Shown here one piece after another: positions 57,307 to 64,000 of a DNA stretch of 64,000 nucleotides. Numbering within the stretch: position 1 is the first letter of the stretch; each line of letters begins with the position of its first letter. The stretch comes from an uncultured Collinsella sp. GTDB taxonomy: Bacteria > Actinomycetota > Coriobacteriia > Coriobacteriales > Coriobacteriaceae. The DNA lies in the NCBI GenBank assembly GCA_900762325.1, contig CAAFGG010000040.1, positions 4,139 through 68,138 of the forward strand. The letters run 5' to 3'. The notes below the pieces were generated by a model. The model made no database searches. It was not told the DNA's origin and was given only the letters and a program-made list of their open reading frames with translations. The position numbers and the translations under genes are program-made.

Positions 57307-58545
57307 CTATGCGGCGGGCAGCTCGATGGTGAATATCGTGTGTTCGGGCGTCGATTCACATGCAACGGTACCGCCGTGTGCCGCGATGATCTCCTTGGCA
57401 ATAGCAAGGCCCAGACCGGCACCACCGCGATTGGTCGCACGCGCCGCATCCAGGCGATAGAACTTCTCAAAGATCACCTTGAGCTTAGCCGCAGGGATAG
57501 GATCGCCCTGATTGATAAAGCGAACGCGCACGCCGCCATCGTCTTGGCGCCCGGCCTCAATCGTGATAGTCGAGCCCTCATAGCTATAGGCGACGGCGTT
57601 TTTCATGATGTTGTTGAACACGCGAGCCATCTTGTCGCCATCCACGAGCACCGTCAGGTCCTCGTGGATATCAACTTGGGCTTCCTTATGCTGCTCGTTG
57701 AGGATGGGATAGAACTCGTCAGCCACCTGAGCCAGCAGCAACCCCAGATCAACATAGCCGCGCGTGAGCACGATATCGTGGAAGTCAAAGCGTGTGATAT
57801 CGAAGAACTCTTCGATGAGTGCATCGAGCCGGTGCGCCTTGTCGAGAGCCACGCCCGTAAAGTGCGCACGTTGCTCAACCGGCAGCTCAGGAGCCTCTTG
57901 CAGCAGCGAAAGATAGCCCACCACACTGGCAAGCGGGGTGCGTAGGTCATGTGCCAAGTACGTGACCAGATCGTCCTTGCGATGCGACTCGTCACGCAAG
58001 GCCTGTTGCACCTTGCGCTCACGGTCACGCACGCGGTTAAGGGCGCCCTCGACCTCCAAGAAGTCGCCGTCGATGTTGTCCCAGGTGTCGGGGTGATCGA
58101 TCAGGCGATCTTGAATACGAGCGGCCAGCACACAATCGGCATGCTGCTCGCCCTGTTCGTAGCCCTGGTAGTACAGGGCGCGGCCACACAAGAACAGCAC
58201 GCACGCGGCAAGCGCCAGCACAAAGCCAAGCATGTTGAATACAAAGCCGGCATCGAACAGCACCGGCCCTTCGATGCCGCCGAGCGCCATGGCGCCAATC
58301 GCCAACGTCATGGCCCACGCGGCGCCGCCAATCACCATGCAGCGGCGCACGATCTCAAATCGATCGATCAGCAAAAAGCCGGCAAGCAGCACCGTCAAGA
58401 TTCCGGCGATGTTGTCGATGCCAATCAGCAGCAGGCTCAGCAAAAAGAGCAGCACCGTTGCAAGCGCGCGGTTGTCGACGACCGACCTCACGTATTCAAA
58501 GAGCCGATCGGGTACCTCGAATGCCTGCCTATCGTCTTTTGTCAT
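57307..58545 (-). CDS. VanS-like sensor histidine kinase
   Basis: A 412-residue kinase with about four close membrane helices in the first 150 residues and little extracytoplasmic sequence. A coiled linker follows, then HisKA with DLVTYLAHDLRTPLASVVGYLSLLQE (strongly VanS-like) and an ATPase domain ending GAGLGLAIAKEIIAAHGG. It partners the regulator gene 25 bp upstream. ATG at 58545 (GGGGA 7 bases upstream) is preferred to GTG at 58551. The nearby D,D-carboxypeptidase suggests a cell-wall signal, but it need not mean glycopeptide resistance. Confidence 0.88.
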   Translation of the reverse strand: MTKDDRQAFEVPDRLFEYVRSVVDNRALATVLLFLLSLLLIGIDNIAGILTVLLAGFLLIDRFEIVRRCMVIGGAAWAMTLAIGAMALGGIEGPVLFDAGFVFNMLGFVLALAACVLFLCGRALYYQGYEQGEQHADCVLAARIQDRLIDHPDTWDNIDGDFLEVEGALNRVRDRERKVQQALRDESHRKDDLVTYLAHDLRTPLASVVGYLSLLQEAPELPVEQRAHFTGVALDKAHRLDALIEEFFDITRFDFHDIVLTRGYVDLGLLLAQVADEFYPILNEQHKEAQVDIHEDLTVLVDGDKMARVFNNIMKNAVAYSYEGSTITIEAGRQDDGGVRVRFINQGDPIPAAKLKVIFEKFYRLDAARATNRGGAGLGLAIAKEIIAAHGGTVACESTPEHTIFTIELPAA

Positions 58546-58570
58546 ATCCACTTCCCCACCATCAAAGGCG

Positions 58571-59266
58571 CTATTCGATGATGTAGCCGACGCCCCAGAC
58601 GTTTTTGATAAAGCGTGGCTTTTGTGCGTCGTCGCCGATTTTTTCGCGCAAGTGGCGAATGTGCACCATCACCGTATTGTTGGAGCCGGGCATAAAATCC
58701 TCGCTCCACACCGCGCGGAACAGGTCCTCCACGGCCACCACGCTGCCGCGATGCTCGACCAGATACAGCAAGATTGAATACTCGGTGGGTGTGAGGCGTA
58801 CCGGTGCACCGTCCACCGTCACGGAACGAGCGTCGCGGTTGATCTCCAAGCCGTCGAGCTGAATGGTCGGCGACTCGGCCGCCTGTGCACGGCTACCGTA
58901 GCTGGTGTAGCGGCGAAGCTGAGCGTGCACGCGCGCGATGAGCTCCAGCGGACGGAACGGCTTAACCACGTAATCGTCCGCGCCAAGCGAAAGGCCCCCG
59001 ATCTTGTCTTGCTGGGCATCGCGCGCCGTCAGCATGATCACGGGATAGGTATGGCTGGAACGGATCGTACGCAGCAGCTCAAACCCATCGATATCGGGCA
59101 GCATGACATCTAGCAGCGCCAAATCGAACTCCTGCTCCAAAATCGCCTTGGCAGCATCGGCCCCGCTATAGGCAATCTGGACATCAAAGCCCTCTTTTGT
59201 AAGGTAGATGCCAACCAAGTCGGCGATGGCCTTTTCGTCATCAACTACCAGTATGCGCTCGTTCAT
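58571..59266 (-). CDS. VanR-like response regulator
   Basis: A 231-residue OmpR-family regulator. The receiver domain has VVDDEKAIADLVGIYLTKEGF, phospho-acceptor Asp in LALLDVMLPDIDG and Lys in VVKPFRPLELIARV. The winged helix has LTPTEYSILLYLVEHRGSVVAVEDLFRAVWSEDF. The sequence resembles VanR and related wall-sensing regulators. AGAGGAG stands before the ATG. It is first in the VanR-VanS-like pair and divergent from dacA with 197 bp between starts, a layout in which it could control both directions. Confidence 0.88.
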   Translation of the reverse strand: MNERILVVDDEKAIADLVGIYLTKEGFDVQIAYSGADAAKAILEQEFDLALLDVMLPDIDGFELLRTIRSSHTYPVIMLTARDAQQDKIGGLSLGADDYVVKPFRPLELIARVHAQLRRYTSYGSRAQAAESPTIQLDGLEINRDARSVTVDGAPVRLTPTEYSILLYLVEHRGSVVAVEDLFRAVWSEDFMPGSNNTVMVHIRHLREKIGDDAQKPRFIKNVWGVGYIIE

Positions 59267-59418
59267 GCGTGCTCCTCTCGCGCTCCATTATGCCTGAGGC
59301 GACGCACGCCACACACAACAAGCGTGGGTGATTAAGTCGGTCTTAAGCACCCTTGTGCCCGTTCGAACGCGGATGTGGGCCACGCACGCACGCGATGATC
59401 GCCGACGCCGGCAAACGA

Positions 59419-59424
59419 TATACT
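59419..59424 (+). promoter_or_regulatory. dacA -10 box
   Basis: TATACT followed by CTAGTTTCAG, 40 bp before the GTG chosen for dacA. It supports starting translation at 59464 rather than at upstream in-frame ATGs, which would precede the transcript. No clear -35 is seen, consistent with activation. Confidence 0.5.
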
Positions 59425-59463
59425 CTAGTTTCAGAAGAGACCATCCCGTCGAAAGCGAAATCT

Positions 59464-60804
59464 GTGAAGTCCCTCACCTCTTTTGCAAAGCGCTCAGCCC
59501 AGCTTGCCGCCGGCTTTGTCTGCGCTATCGCCCTTGCCGCTGGCGCGCCCACCGTCGCCGGCGCCCAAGTGCTCACGACCGACAATGTTTGCGGCAAAAC
59601 CGCCGATGCGCGCGGCATCACGGCCGAAAACCTGCCCGATATCGATGCGACCAACGCCCTCGTCATGGGCAAAGACGGCACCGTCTACTATGCCCGCGAT
59701 GCTGACAAACAGGTCAAGATTGCCTCGATCACCAAGGTCATGACCGCAATCCTAACCGTCGAGAATTGCAAGATGGACGAGAAGGTCACGGTGAGCAACG
59801 CCGCAGCCACCGTGGGTAATTCGACCGCCGGCTTGCTCGAAGGCGACGAGCTTACCGTGGAGCAGGCACTGCGCGGCCTGATGATTCCCTCGGGCAACGA
59901 CGCCGCCATCGTGCTCGCCGAATATGTGGGCAAGAAGATCGACCCTAAGACCAAAGACGCCGAGGCCACATTTGTGAAGGCCATGAACGAGCGCGCTAAG
60001 AAGCTCGGCTGCACCGGTACGCTTTTTGAAAACCCGCATGGTCTGGACTTTGATGAGTGGGCTGGCGATATGCACTCAACCGCACACGACGTAGCGCTGA
60101 TGATGCAGGAGGCCATGAAAAACGACACGATCCGCGAGGTCGTAGCGAGCGAGGATTCCTGGATCGAGGTCACGGGCGCCGACGGCACCGACCATTCGCA
60201 TTCCATGGACACGCATAACTATTTGCTGGGCCAAGATGGCAACATCGGTGGCAAAACCGGCACTACCGACGATGCAGGCTATTGCTTTACGGGTGCCTAC
60301 AACCGCGATGGCGACGAGATCTACACCGTTATTTTGAACTCCACCACCACCGATCAGCGCTTTACCGATACCGCCACCCTTGCCAACTGGTACTACGACC
60401 ACAAGGTGACGGTCGCAATCGCCAACACGCAAGAAAAGACCGCCAACGGCAACCCGCTTATGGCGCGCATTAGTCAAACCGACTGGACGGATAAGACAAT
60501 CGACGCCACGCTCGCCGATCCCACGGCGCAAGCGACCGTGTTTTCTCTTGCCGGCGAGGTGACCGAAAAGGTTAGCTACGACGATCTTTCGGGCACGGTG
60601 CATGTGGGCGACAAGGTGGGCAGCGTTACGCTCAAGCAGGACGGCACCAAGATCGCCGTCATGGACCTGGTTGCCGACGAGGAAGGCGCAGGGCCGAATC
60701 CCATTGAATGGCTGCTCGTGAAGCTCGATCGCTTGGGCCGCCGCATCGACAACCGCCCACTCACGGCAGAGAGCGATACCGTAGCCAAGGCACCCGAGAT
60801 GTAG
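59464..60804 (+). CDS. dacA: D-alanyl-D-alanine carboxypeptidase (PBP5/DacA type)
   Basis: A 446-residue class C low-molecular-weight PBP that trims the terminal D-Ala of peptidoglycan stem peptides. The N-terminus is a signal peptide (KSLTSFAKRSAQLAAGFVCAIALAAG, cleavage near AGA-Q). Active-site motifs are SITK (Ser about residue 88), SGN in MIPSGNDAAIVLAE and KTG in GGKTGTTDDAG. A PBP5-C-like domain follows, then a basic amphipathic end (EWLLVKLDRLGRRI) suited to membrane contact. GTG at 59464 was chosen from the signal peptide and the TATACT box. It is divergent from the VanR-like gene. Confidence 0.9.
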   Translation: MKSLTSFAKRSAQLAAGFVCAIALAAGAPTVAGAQVLTTDNVCGKTADARGITAENLPDIDATNALVMGKDGTVYYARDADKQVKIASITKVMTAILTVENCKMDEKVTVSNAAATVGNSTAGLLEGDELTVEQALRGLMIPSGNDAAIVLAEYVGKKIDPKTKDAEATFVKAMNERAKKLGCTGTLFENPHGLDFDEWAGDMHSTAHDVALMMQEAMKNDTIREVVASEDSWIEVTGADGTDHSHSMDTHNYLLGQDGNIGGKTGTTDDAGYCFTGAYNRDGDEIYTVILNSTTTDQRFTDTATLANWYYDHKVTVAIANTQEKTANGNPLMARISQTDWTDKTIDATLADPTAQATVFSLAGEVTEKVSYDDLSGTVHVGDKVGSVTLKQDGTKIAVMDLVADEEGAGPNPIEWLLVKLDRLGRRIDNRPLTAESDTVAKAPEM

Positions 60805-60833
60805 GCTCGAAGAACAATACGCTCACCGAAAGA

Positions 60834-60862
60834 AGGCATCCGAAAGGATGCCTCCTTTTTTT
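60834..60862 (+). terminator. dacA terminator
   Basis: The perfect 8-bp arms AGGCATCC and GGATGCCT around GAAA, followed by CCTTTTTTT, 30 bp past the dacA stop. Confidence 0.92.
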
Positions 60863-60864
60863 GA

Positions 60865-60881
60865 GGGTTCGAATCCCCAGC
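60865..60881 (+). repeat. tRNA T-arm fragment, inverted copy of part of tRNA-Ser
   Basis: The 17 bases GGGTTCGAATCCCCAGC are identical to the T-arm/acceptor part of the tRNA-Ser gene, which lies on the opposite strand (60947-60963), giving an inverted repeat 65 bp apart. No complete tRNA surrounds the fragment. Confidence 0.6.
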
Positions 60882-60901
60882 ACCCTTTCTCGATAATAAA
60901 A

Positions 60902-60923
60902 AAGGGCCCCCGATGGGACCCTT
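60902..60923 (-). terminator. tRNA-Ser terminator
   Basis: The arms AAGGGCCCC and GGGACCCTT (one mismatch) around CGAT, with TTTTTTATTATCG following on the minus strand, just past the tRNA 3' end. Confidence 0.75.
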
Positions 60924-60937
60924 CTTTAAAGTTAAAC

Positions 60938-61028
60938 TGGCGGAGAGCTGGGGATTCGAACCCCAGATGCCCTTTTGGGGCATACTCGCTTAGCAGGCGA
61001 GCACCTTCGGCCTCTCGGTCAGCTCTCC
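60938..61028 (-). tRNA. tRNA-Ser (anticodon GCU)
   Basis: Minus strand, 91 nt with the encoded CCA. The acceptor stem GGAGAGC pairs with GCTCTCC and the discriminator is G. The anticodon stem-loop CTCGC-CTGCTAA-GCGAG gives anticodon GCU (Ser AGC/AGU). The long variable arm (TGCCCCAAAAGGGCA) is typical of tRNA-Ser, and the T-arm is TGGGG-TTCGAAT-CCCCA. Confidence 0.97.
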
Positions 61029-61122
61029 GTAACAGCCGTTCTATAGTAACCAAACAGTCGAAGTTGAGCAAGAGGGAATTTTCTAATTGCCTAGCGGCCT
61101 TTTCTCCTTGCAGTTTTCGCCC

Positions 61123-63564
61123 CTACCCCAGCGAGCGGTTGAGGGAGCCGAGCTCGTCGTTGCCCATGGTGCGCCACATTTGGAAGATGCAACCGCGTGC
61201 CAGGAAAAAGAAGCCGTTGTCGACCAGTTGAACAGCGGCATCCGCCAGCTGATTCGTCACGGCGGACACTGGCGGCAGCTCGAGTCCAGCCTTGCGGATG
61301 GTCTCGACCGCCTCCTCGAACGTCGGAGGCTCGCTGACGCCCATCTCGTTCATAAGGCCCTGCATTTCTTCCAGCGCGCTGCTGCCCGACTCCTCGCCGC
61401 GCGGCACCAGACGGTAACAAGCCAGCGCCAGATCGAGCTGATCGCAATTCCAATAGGCAAACGCCAAGCGATAGAACAGGTAGCCGATTGCAGAACGATC
61501 GCTGGCAATACGTAGGCCGTGGCGCGCCACCTCGATAATCTCGTCAAAGCGCTCCAGACGCGCAAGCACGTTGATGAGCGCAAAGTGCGATTGCATGGAC
61601 GAACGTGCCAGATCGTAAAGATGGCGCACCTCGGGCAGCGCTCGTTCAAAGTCCTCTTGCTCGGCGTAAAAACTGCAGATCTCGTGCTGGGCAAAGTACA
61701 GTGCATCGGGCGCACGAAGGATCCGCACAGAGCGGTCTTCTTCCAACACCGGTAGCACCATGCGCACCAGCTGGTTATCGCAAAACTGCGTTTGAACCGG
61801 ACCTGTCGCCAAAAGCTCGGCGACCGCGCACTTAGCCTCCAACTCCTCGACAAGACGGGAAAAGCCTTCAAAAGCACCTGTACGGTCGACTTTTGCCTGC
61901 TCGCGCAATTCAACAACACGGGCCACGTATGGGTCGTCGTCCTCTTCCATGACCTCCAGCTCGTCAGCCGTATCGGCAAGCAGCAGATCGCGCAGCGCCG
62001 GCGGCAGCGTGCGATGGTCATCGCGCGGGCGAGCATGAACCTCCGCAGGCTCAATCGTCTCCGGAGCGGTTGACTCATACGCCTCAAGCACACGCTTGCA
62101 CGGCATATCGTCCATGTCCATGCTCTCAAGATCCTTGGCGACAGACATGCAATCGGCCAGATAGGCCGCGCGCCCAAAGAAATACGTTGCGACAACGCGC
62201 TCGCCCTGCTCACTGTCGGGAGCAGCAATCTGCACATAGCAGCGCGTGATGCAGGTGCCCGCGGCAAAACACGCTGCCGCAAGCGTGAGTGCCACGCGCG
62301 CATCGTGCTCCGCGGCCCAGATCGCACGCGCGTCCTCGTCCAACTCGCGCCAGGCGTCATCTTGAGCGTCGTATTCACGTTGCGGCATGGCATCAACGAC
62401 AGACTGCCCAAACCGAACGAGCATGATCCCTTCGGCAACGTTTGCCCGATAGGTATAGTCGAGCCGCGTGACCACGTTAAGTGCCTCGACAATACGCGCG
62501 AAGCGGGTACGCACATCCCACTCACCGCCCGGCTGGCAAGCCACCGTACCCGGTTTGCCCCACGGGTTATCGCTCGAGGCCGTATCAAGCAGTCGGGGAA
62601 CATCGTTGGTCGTCTTGGCGATATGCCACGCATCAAAGAGCGCGCAGCCCTCAAGGCTCGGCGAGGATGCCGCAGGGACCAATCCGGCCCCGATGTGCTC
62701 AAGGATGCCGGAGAGACGGTTAAGACGGCACTCGATGGCAAGCAGCATGTCAATCTCGTCCTGGTCCAGCAGGCTGCGATCAAAATTGAGATAGAAAAGC
62801 TTTGAGCGATCGATGCGAGCCAGGCTCATCTCGGACTTAGCGGCGATGGTGCGCAAGCGAGGCAAGTCAATTTCACTCATAAGGGCGGCGGCATAGCGCT
62901 CGATACCGCTCGGATTCTCGGCATGGTCAACGCGGTAGAGCAGCGTCTCGATAGCGTCAGGTAGCGGTGTCGTGTTAAAGCCCAAAAACACCTCGACCGG
63001 CTCGGGCAACTTTACGAGCTTGATCTTGTCGACAACGTTTTGCATACCCTCGTCGAGTCCGTCGGCGTCCGCCGTGCTCGCAATGGTATTTTCGGAGTCA
63101 GCGAATATCACGTAGCGCAGGAACATCGATGCCATGAACTCACCGTAAGGAAGGGAGCGGGTCGAATTCCATGTCTCGTGATCGGACTGTTCGCGCATGG
63201 GACCTTCGGGAGAGCCGACGGTTCGCGCGCACGCGCGCATCGTGCCGTTTGCTCCCCTCACCATAATCTCACCAATACCGGAGTCCGACTCGTCAAGGAC
63301 CAGTTCCATGTCGGGATCGTTGGGCAGCGGAGCCTCGCTGACGGGGCGGTCCACCTTGTACACCTCACCCGAAACGCTTACGTAGCCCAAAAGCGACACA
63401 TGGCTTTTGCCAACGAATTCGACGACATAACAAGATTCATGCTGATCCTCGCCAAAGAGTTTCCAGACCACGCCATATGAGCGTCCCGCAGGCTGCTCGG
63501 GCATCGCCGGAAAGCGCTTCTTGGGATCGAGAAACCTGAGCTTGTATGTCGGACGCTCTGCCAC
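61123..63564 (-). CDS. Large protein of unknown function with helical repeats
   Basis: An 813-residue protein that I cannot assign to a named family. No signal peptide or membrane helix is visible. The N-terminal ~130 residues look beta-rich (YGVVWKLFGEDQHESCYVVEFVGKSHVSLLGYVSV). The middle is mixed with an acidic patch (ELEVMEEDDDPYVAR). The last ~230 residues resemble TPR-like helix pairs (EICSFYAEQEDFERALPEVRHLYDLARSS, SHFALINVLARLERFDEIIEVARHGLRIA, IGYLFYRLAFAYWNCDQLDLALACYRLV). Start GTG at 63564 with AGGGTGAT upstream. It is a single gene between two tRNA genes, so a role in a cytoplasmic complex is only a guess. Confidence 0.75.
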   Translation of the reverse strand: MAERPTYKLRFLDPKKRFPAMPEQPAGRSYGVVWKLFGEDQHESCYVVEFVGKSHVSLLGYVSVSGEVYKVDRPVSEAPLPNDPDMELVLDESDSGIGEIMVRGANGTMRACARTVGSPEGPMREQSDHETWNSTRSLPYGEFMASMFLRYVIFADSENTIASTADADGLDEGMQNVVDKIKLVKLPEPVEVFLGFNTTPLPDAIETLLYRVDHAENPSGIERYAAALMSEIDLPRLRTIAAKSEMSLARIDRSKLFYLNFDRSLLDQDEIDMLLAIECRLNRLSGILEHIGAGLVPAASSPSLEGCALFDAWHIAKTTNDVPRLLDTASSDNPWGKPGTVACQPGGEWDVRTRFARIVEALNVVTRLDYTYRANVAEGIMLVRFGQSVVDAMPQREYDAQDDAWRELDEDARAIWAAEHDARVALTLAAACFAAGTCITRCYVQIAAPDSEQGERVVATYFFGRAAYLADCMSVAKDLESMDMDDMPCKRVLEAYESTAPETIEPAEVHARPRDDHRTLPPALRDLLLADTADELEVMEEDDDPYVARVVELREQAKVDRTGAFEGFSRLVEELEAKCAVAELLATGPVQTQFCDNQLVRMVLPVLEEDRSVRILRAPDALYFAQHEICSFYAEQEDFERALPEVRHLYDLARSSMQSHFALINVLARLERFDEIIEVARHGLRIASDRSAIGYLFYRLAFAYWNCDQLDLALACYRLVPRGEESGSSALEEMQGLMNEMGVSEPPTFEEAVETIRKAGLELPPVSAVTNQLADAAVQLVDNGFFFLARGCIFQMWRTMGNDELGSLNRSLG

Positions 63565-63687
63565 GAAATATCACCCTGATCGGTCGCTTGAGAAAGAGTG
63601 GTCGCGAATAAGTCGCGACATCTACTCGGAATCTTACACGAGTCGACAGGAAATCGTCCCTTTGGACAAAAGCACTCAAGCTGGCGC

Positions 63688-63753
63688 AAAAGAAAAGCCC
63701 CCCCCCCCCGTTGCCGGGAGCTTTAATCTCAAATGGTGCGGCGTATAGGATTC
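63688..63753. repeat. Direct repeat copy 1: duplicated tRNA-Arg 3' end and terminator, with a 12-C run
   Basis: These 66 bp match 63885-63943 base for base except that the C run is 12 (63698-63709) instead of 5. The repeat holds the last ~24 bases of the tRNA-Arg gene, including CCA, and the terminator-like hairpin downstream of it. The 131 bp between the copies contain small hairpins (near 63756 and 63821) and another GGTTCGAATC T-loop scrap near 63859, but no gene. Confidence 0.85.
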
Positions 63754-63884
63754 CGCGCATCCGCTGCGCGGATCCGCACCGGCTTCGCCCGCCTGCCGGC
63801 GTGCTCGCCCGCGGGCTAAAAACGCTTCGCGTTTTCTTTACGCCCGCGCCTCGACCGAGGTTCGAATCAATGCGGTGTTTACGT

Positions 63885-63943
63885 AAAAGAAAAGCCCCCG
63901 TTGCCGGGAGCTTTAATCTCAAATGGTGCGGCGTATAGGATTC
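63885..63943. repeat. Direct repeat copy 2: tRNA-Arg 3' end and terminator
   Basis: Native copy, continuous with the intact tRNA-Arg gene. On the minus strand AGCTCCCGGCAACGGGGGCT followed by TTTTCTTTT is the tRNA's rho-independent terminator. Confidence 0.85.
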
Positions 63944-64000
63944 GAACCTATGACGTTCTGATTCGTAGTCAGACCCTCTATCCAGCTGAGGTAACGCCGC
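63924..64000 (-). tRNA. tRNA-Arg (anticodon ACG)
   Basis: Minus strand, 77 nt with the encoded CCA; the 5' end coincides with the window edge. The acceptor GCGGCGT pairs with ACGCCGC and the discriminator is A. The anticodon loop CTACGAA gives anticodon ACG (read as ICG, Arg CGN). The T-arm is ATAGG-TTCGAAT-CCTAT. Its 3' end is duplicated at 63688-63753. Confidence 0.96.

Noticed and set aside
57307..59266. A complete vancomycin resistance operon
   Set aside because: Only VanR/VanS-like regulators and a PBP5-type carboxypeptidase are present; no vanH, ligase or vanX homologue is seen, so a resistance call is not supported.
60848..61231. Open frame of 127 codons across tRNA-Ser
   Set aside because: It is translated through the tRNA gene and its terminators and has no ribosome binding site.

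Overview
The window looks like chromosomal DNA of a high-GC anaerobic gut actinobacterium of the Coriobacteriia, most likely Collinsella or a close relative. This rests on base composition, Gram-positive-type ribosome binding sites (AAGGAGG/AAAGGGG), and the gene mix: GPH-type sugar symporter, hexuronate isomerase pathway, FeoB with a Cys-rich partner, lactate racemase maturation genes, CpsB/C/D phosphoregulators and VanRS-like regulators. The genus is inferred from the sequence alone. No phage, insertion sequence or CRISPR array was seen. Nearly all of the window is coding.

Layout. (1) 1-6.6 kb: high-affinity potassium uptake, kdpF-kdpA-kdpB (minus, kdpB runs off the left edge) diverging from kdpD-kdpE (plus). 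(2) 6.7-7.9 kb: a lone GltD-like flavoprotein. (3) 8-23 kb: a pectin/galacturonate regulon, all on the minus strand. It holds a TIM-barrel sugar isomerase, a GH105 hydrolase, a GDSL esterase, a pectin methylesterase fused to a second esterase, a GH28 polygalacturonase, a GPH symporter, uxaCBA and a LacI-family regulator. None of the hydrolases shows a signal peptide, so I read this as import of pectin oligosaccharides followed by cytoplasmic breakdown to altronate and 2-keto-3-deoxygluconate. Three of its promoters share the same arrangement: two LacI-type operators about 40 bp apart, then a second 28-bp element about 20 bp beyond the distal operator centre.

(4) 23-27 kb: ferrous iron uptake (HPr-like protein, feoA, feoA, feoB, Cys-rich membrane protein). 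The HPr-like protein keeps His15 but has Asp at position 46. (5) 27-29.9 kb: aspS and divergent serB. (6) 30-34.6 kb: lactate racemization, larB-larC-tetR (plus) facing larA-larD (minus). LarC ends after its first domain. (7) 34.9-39.3 kb: ppc and hisS. Two copies of a ~125-bp hairpin element with perfectly paired 29-bp arms sit at 32.4 and 34.8 kb.

(8) 39.6-43.5 kb: MFS transporter, M20 amidohydrolase, EamA exporter. (9) 43.8-48.8 kb: two tandem YhgE/Pip-type giant membrane proteins. (10) 49-53.9 kb: htpG, a GNAT acetyltransferase, and cpsC-cpsD-cpsB. (11) 54-57.2 kb: pstB-phoB-phoR-like phosphate control. (12) 57.3-60.8 kb: VanS/VanR-like pair diverging from a DacA-type D,D-carboxypeptidase. 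(13) 60.9-64 kb: tRNA-Ser(GCU), an 813-residue repeat-rich protein of unknown function, and tRNA-Arg(ACG), whose 3' end and terminator are duplicated about 200 bp away.

Intergenic DNA is rich in long palindromes placed 3' of genes. Several are ordinary terminators; others look like members of repeat families.
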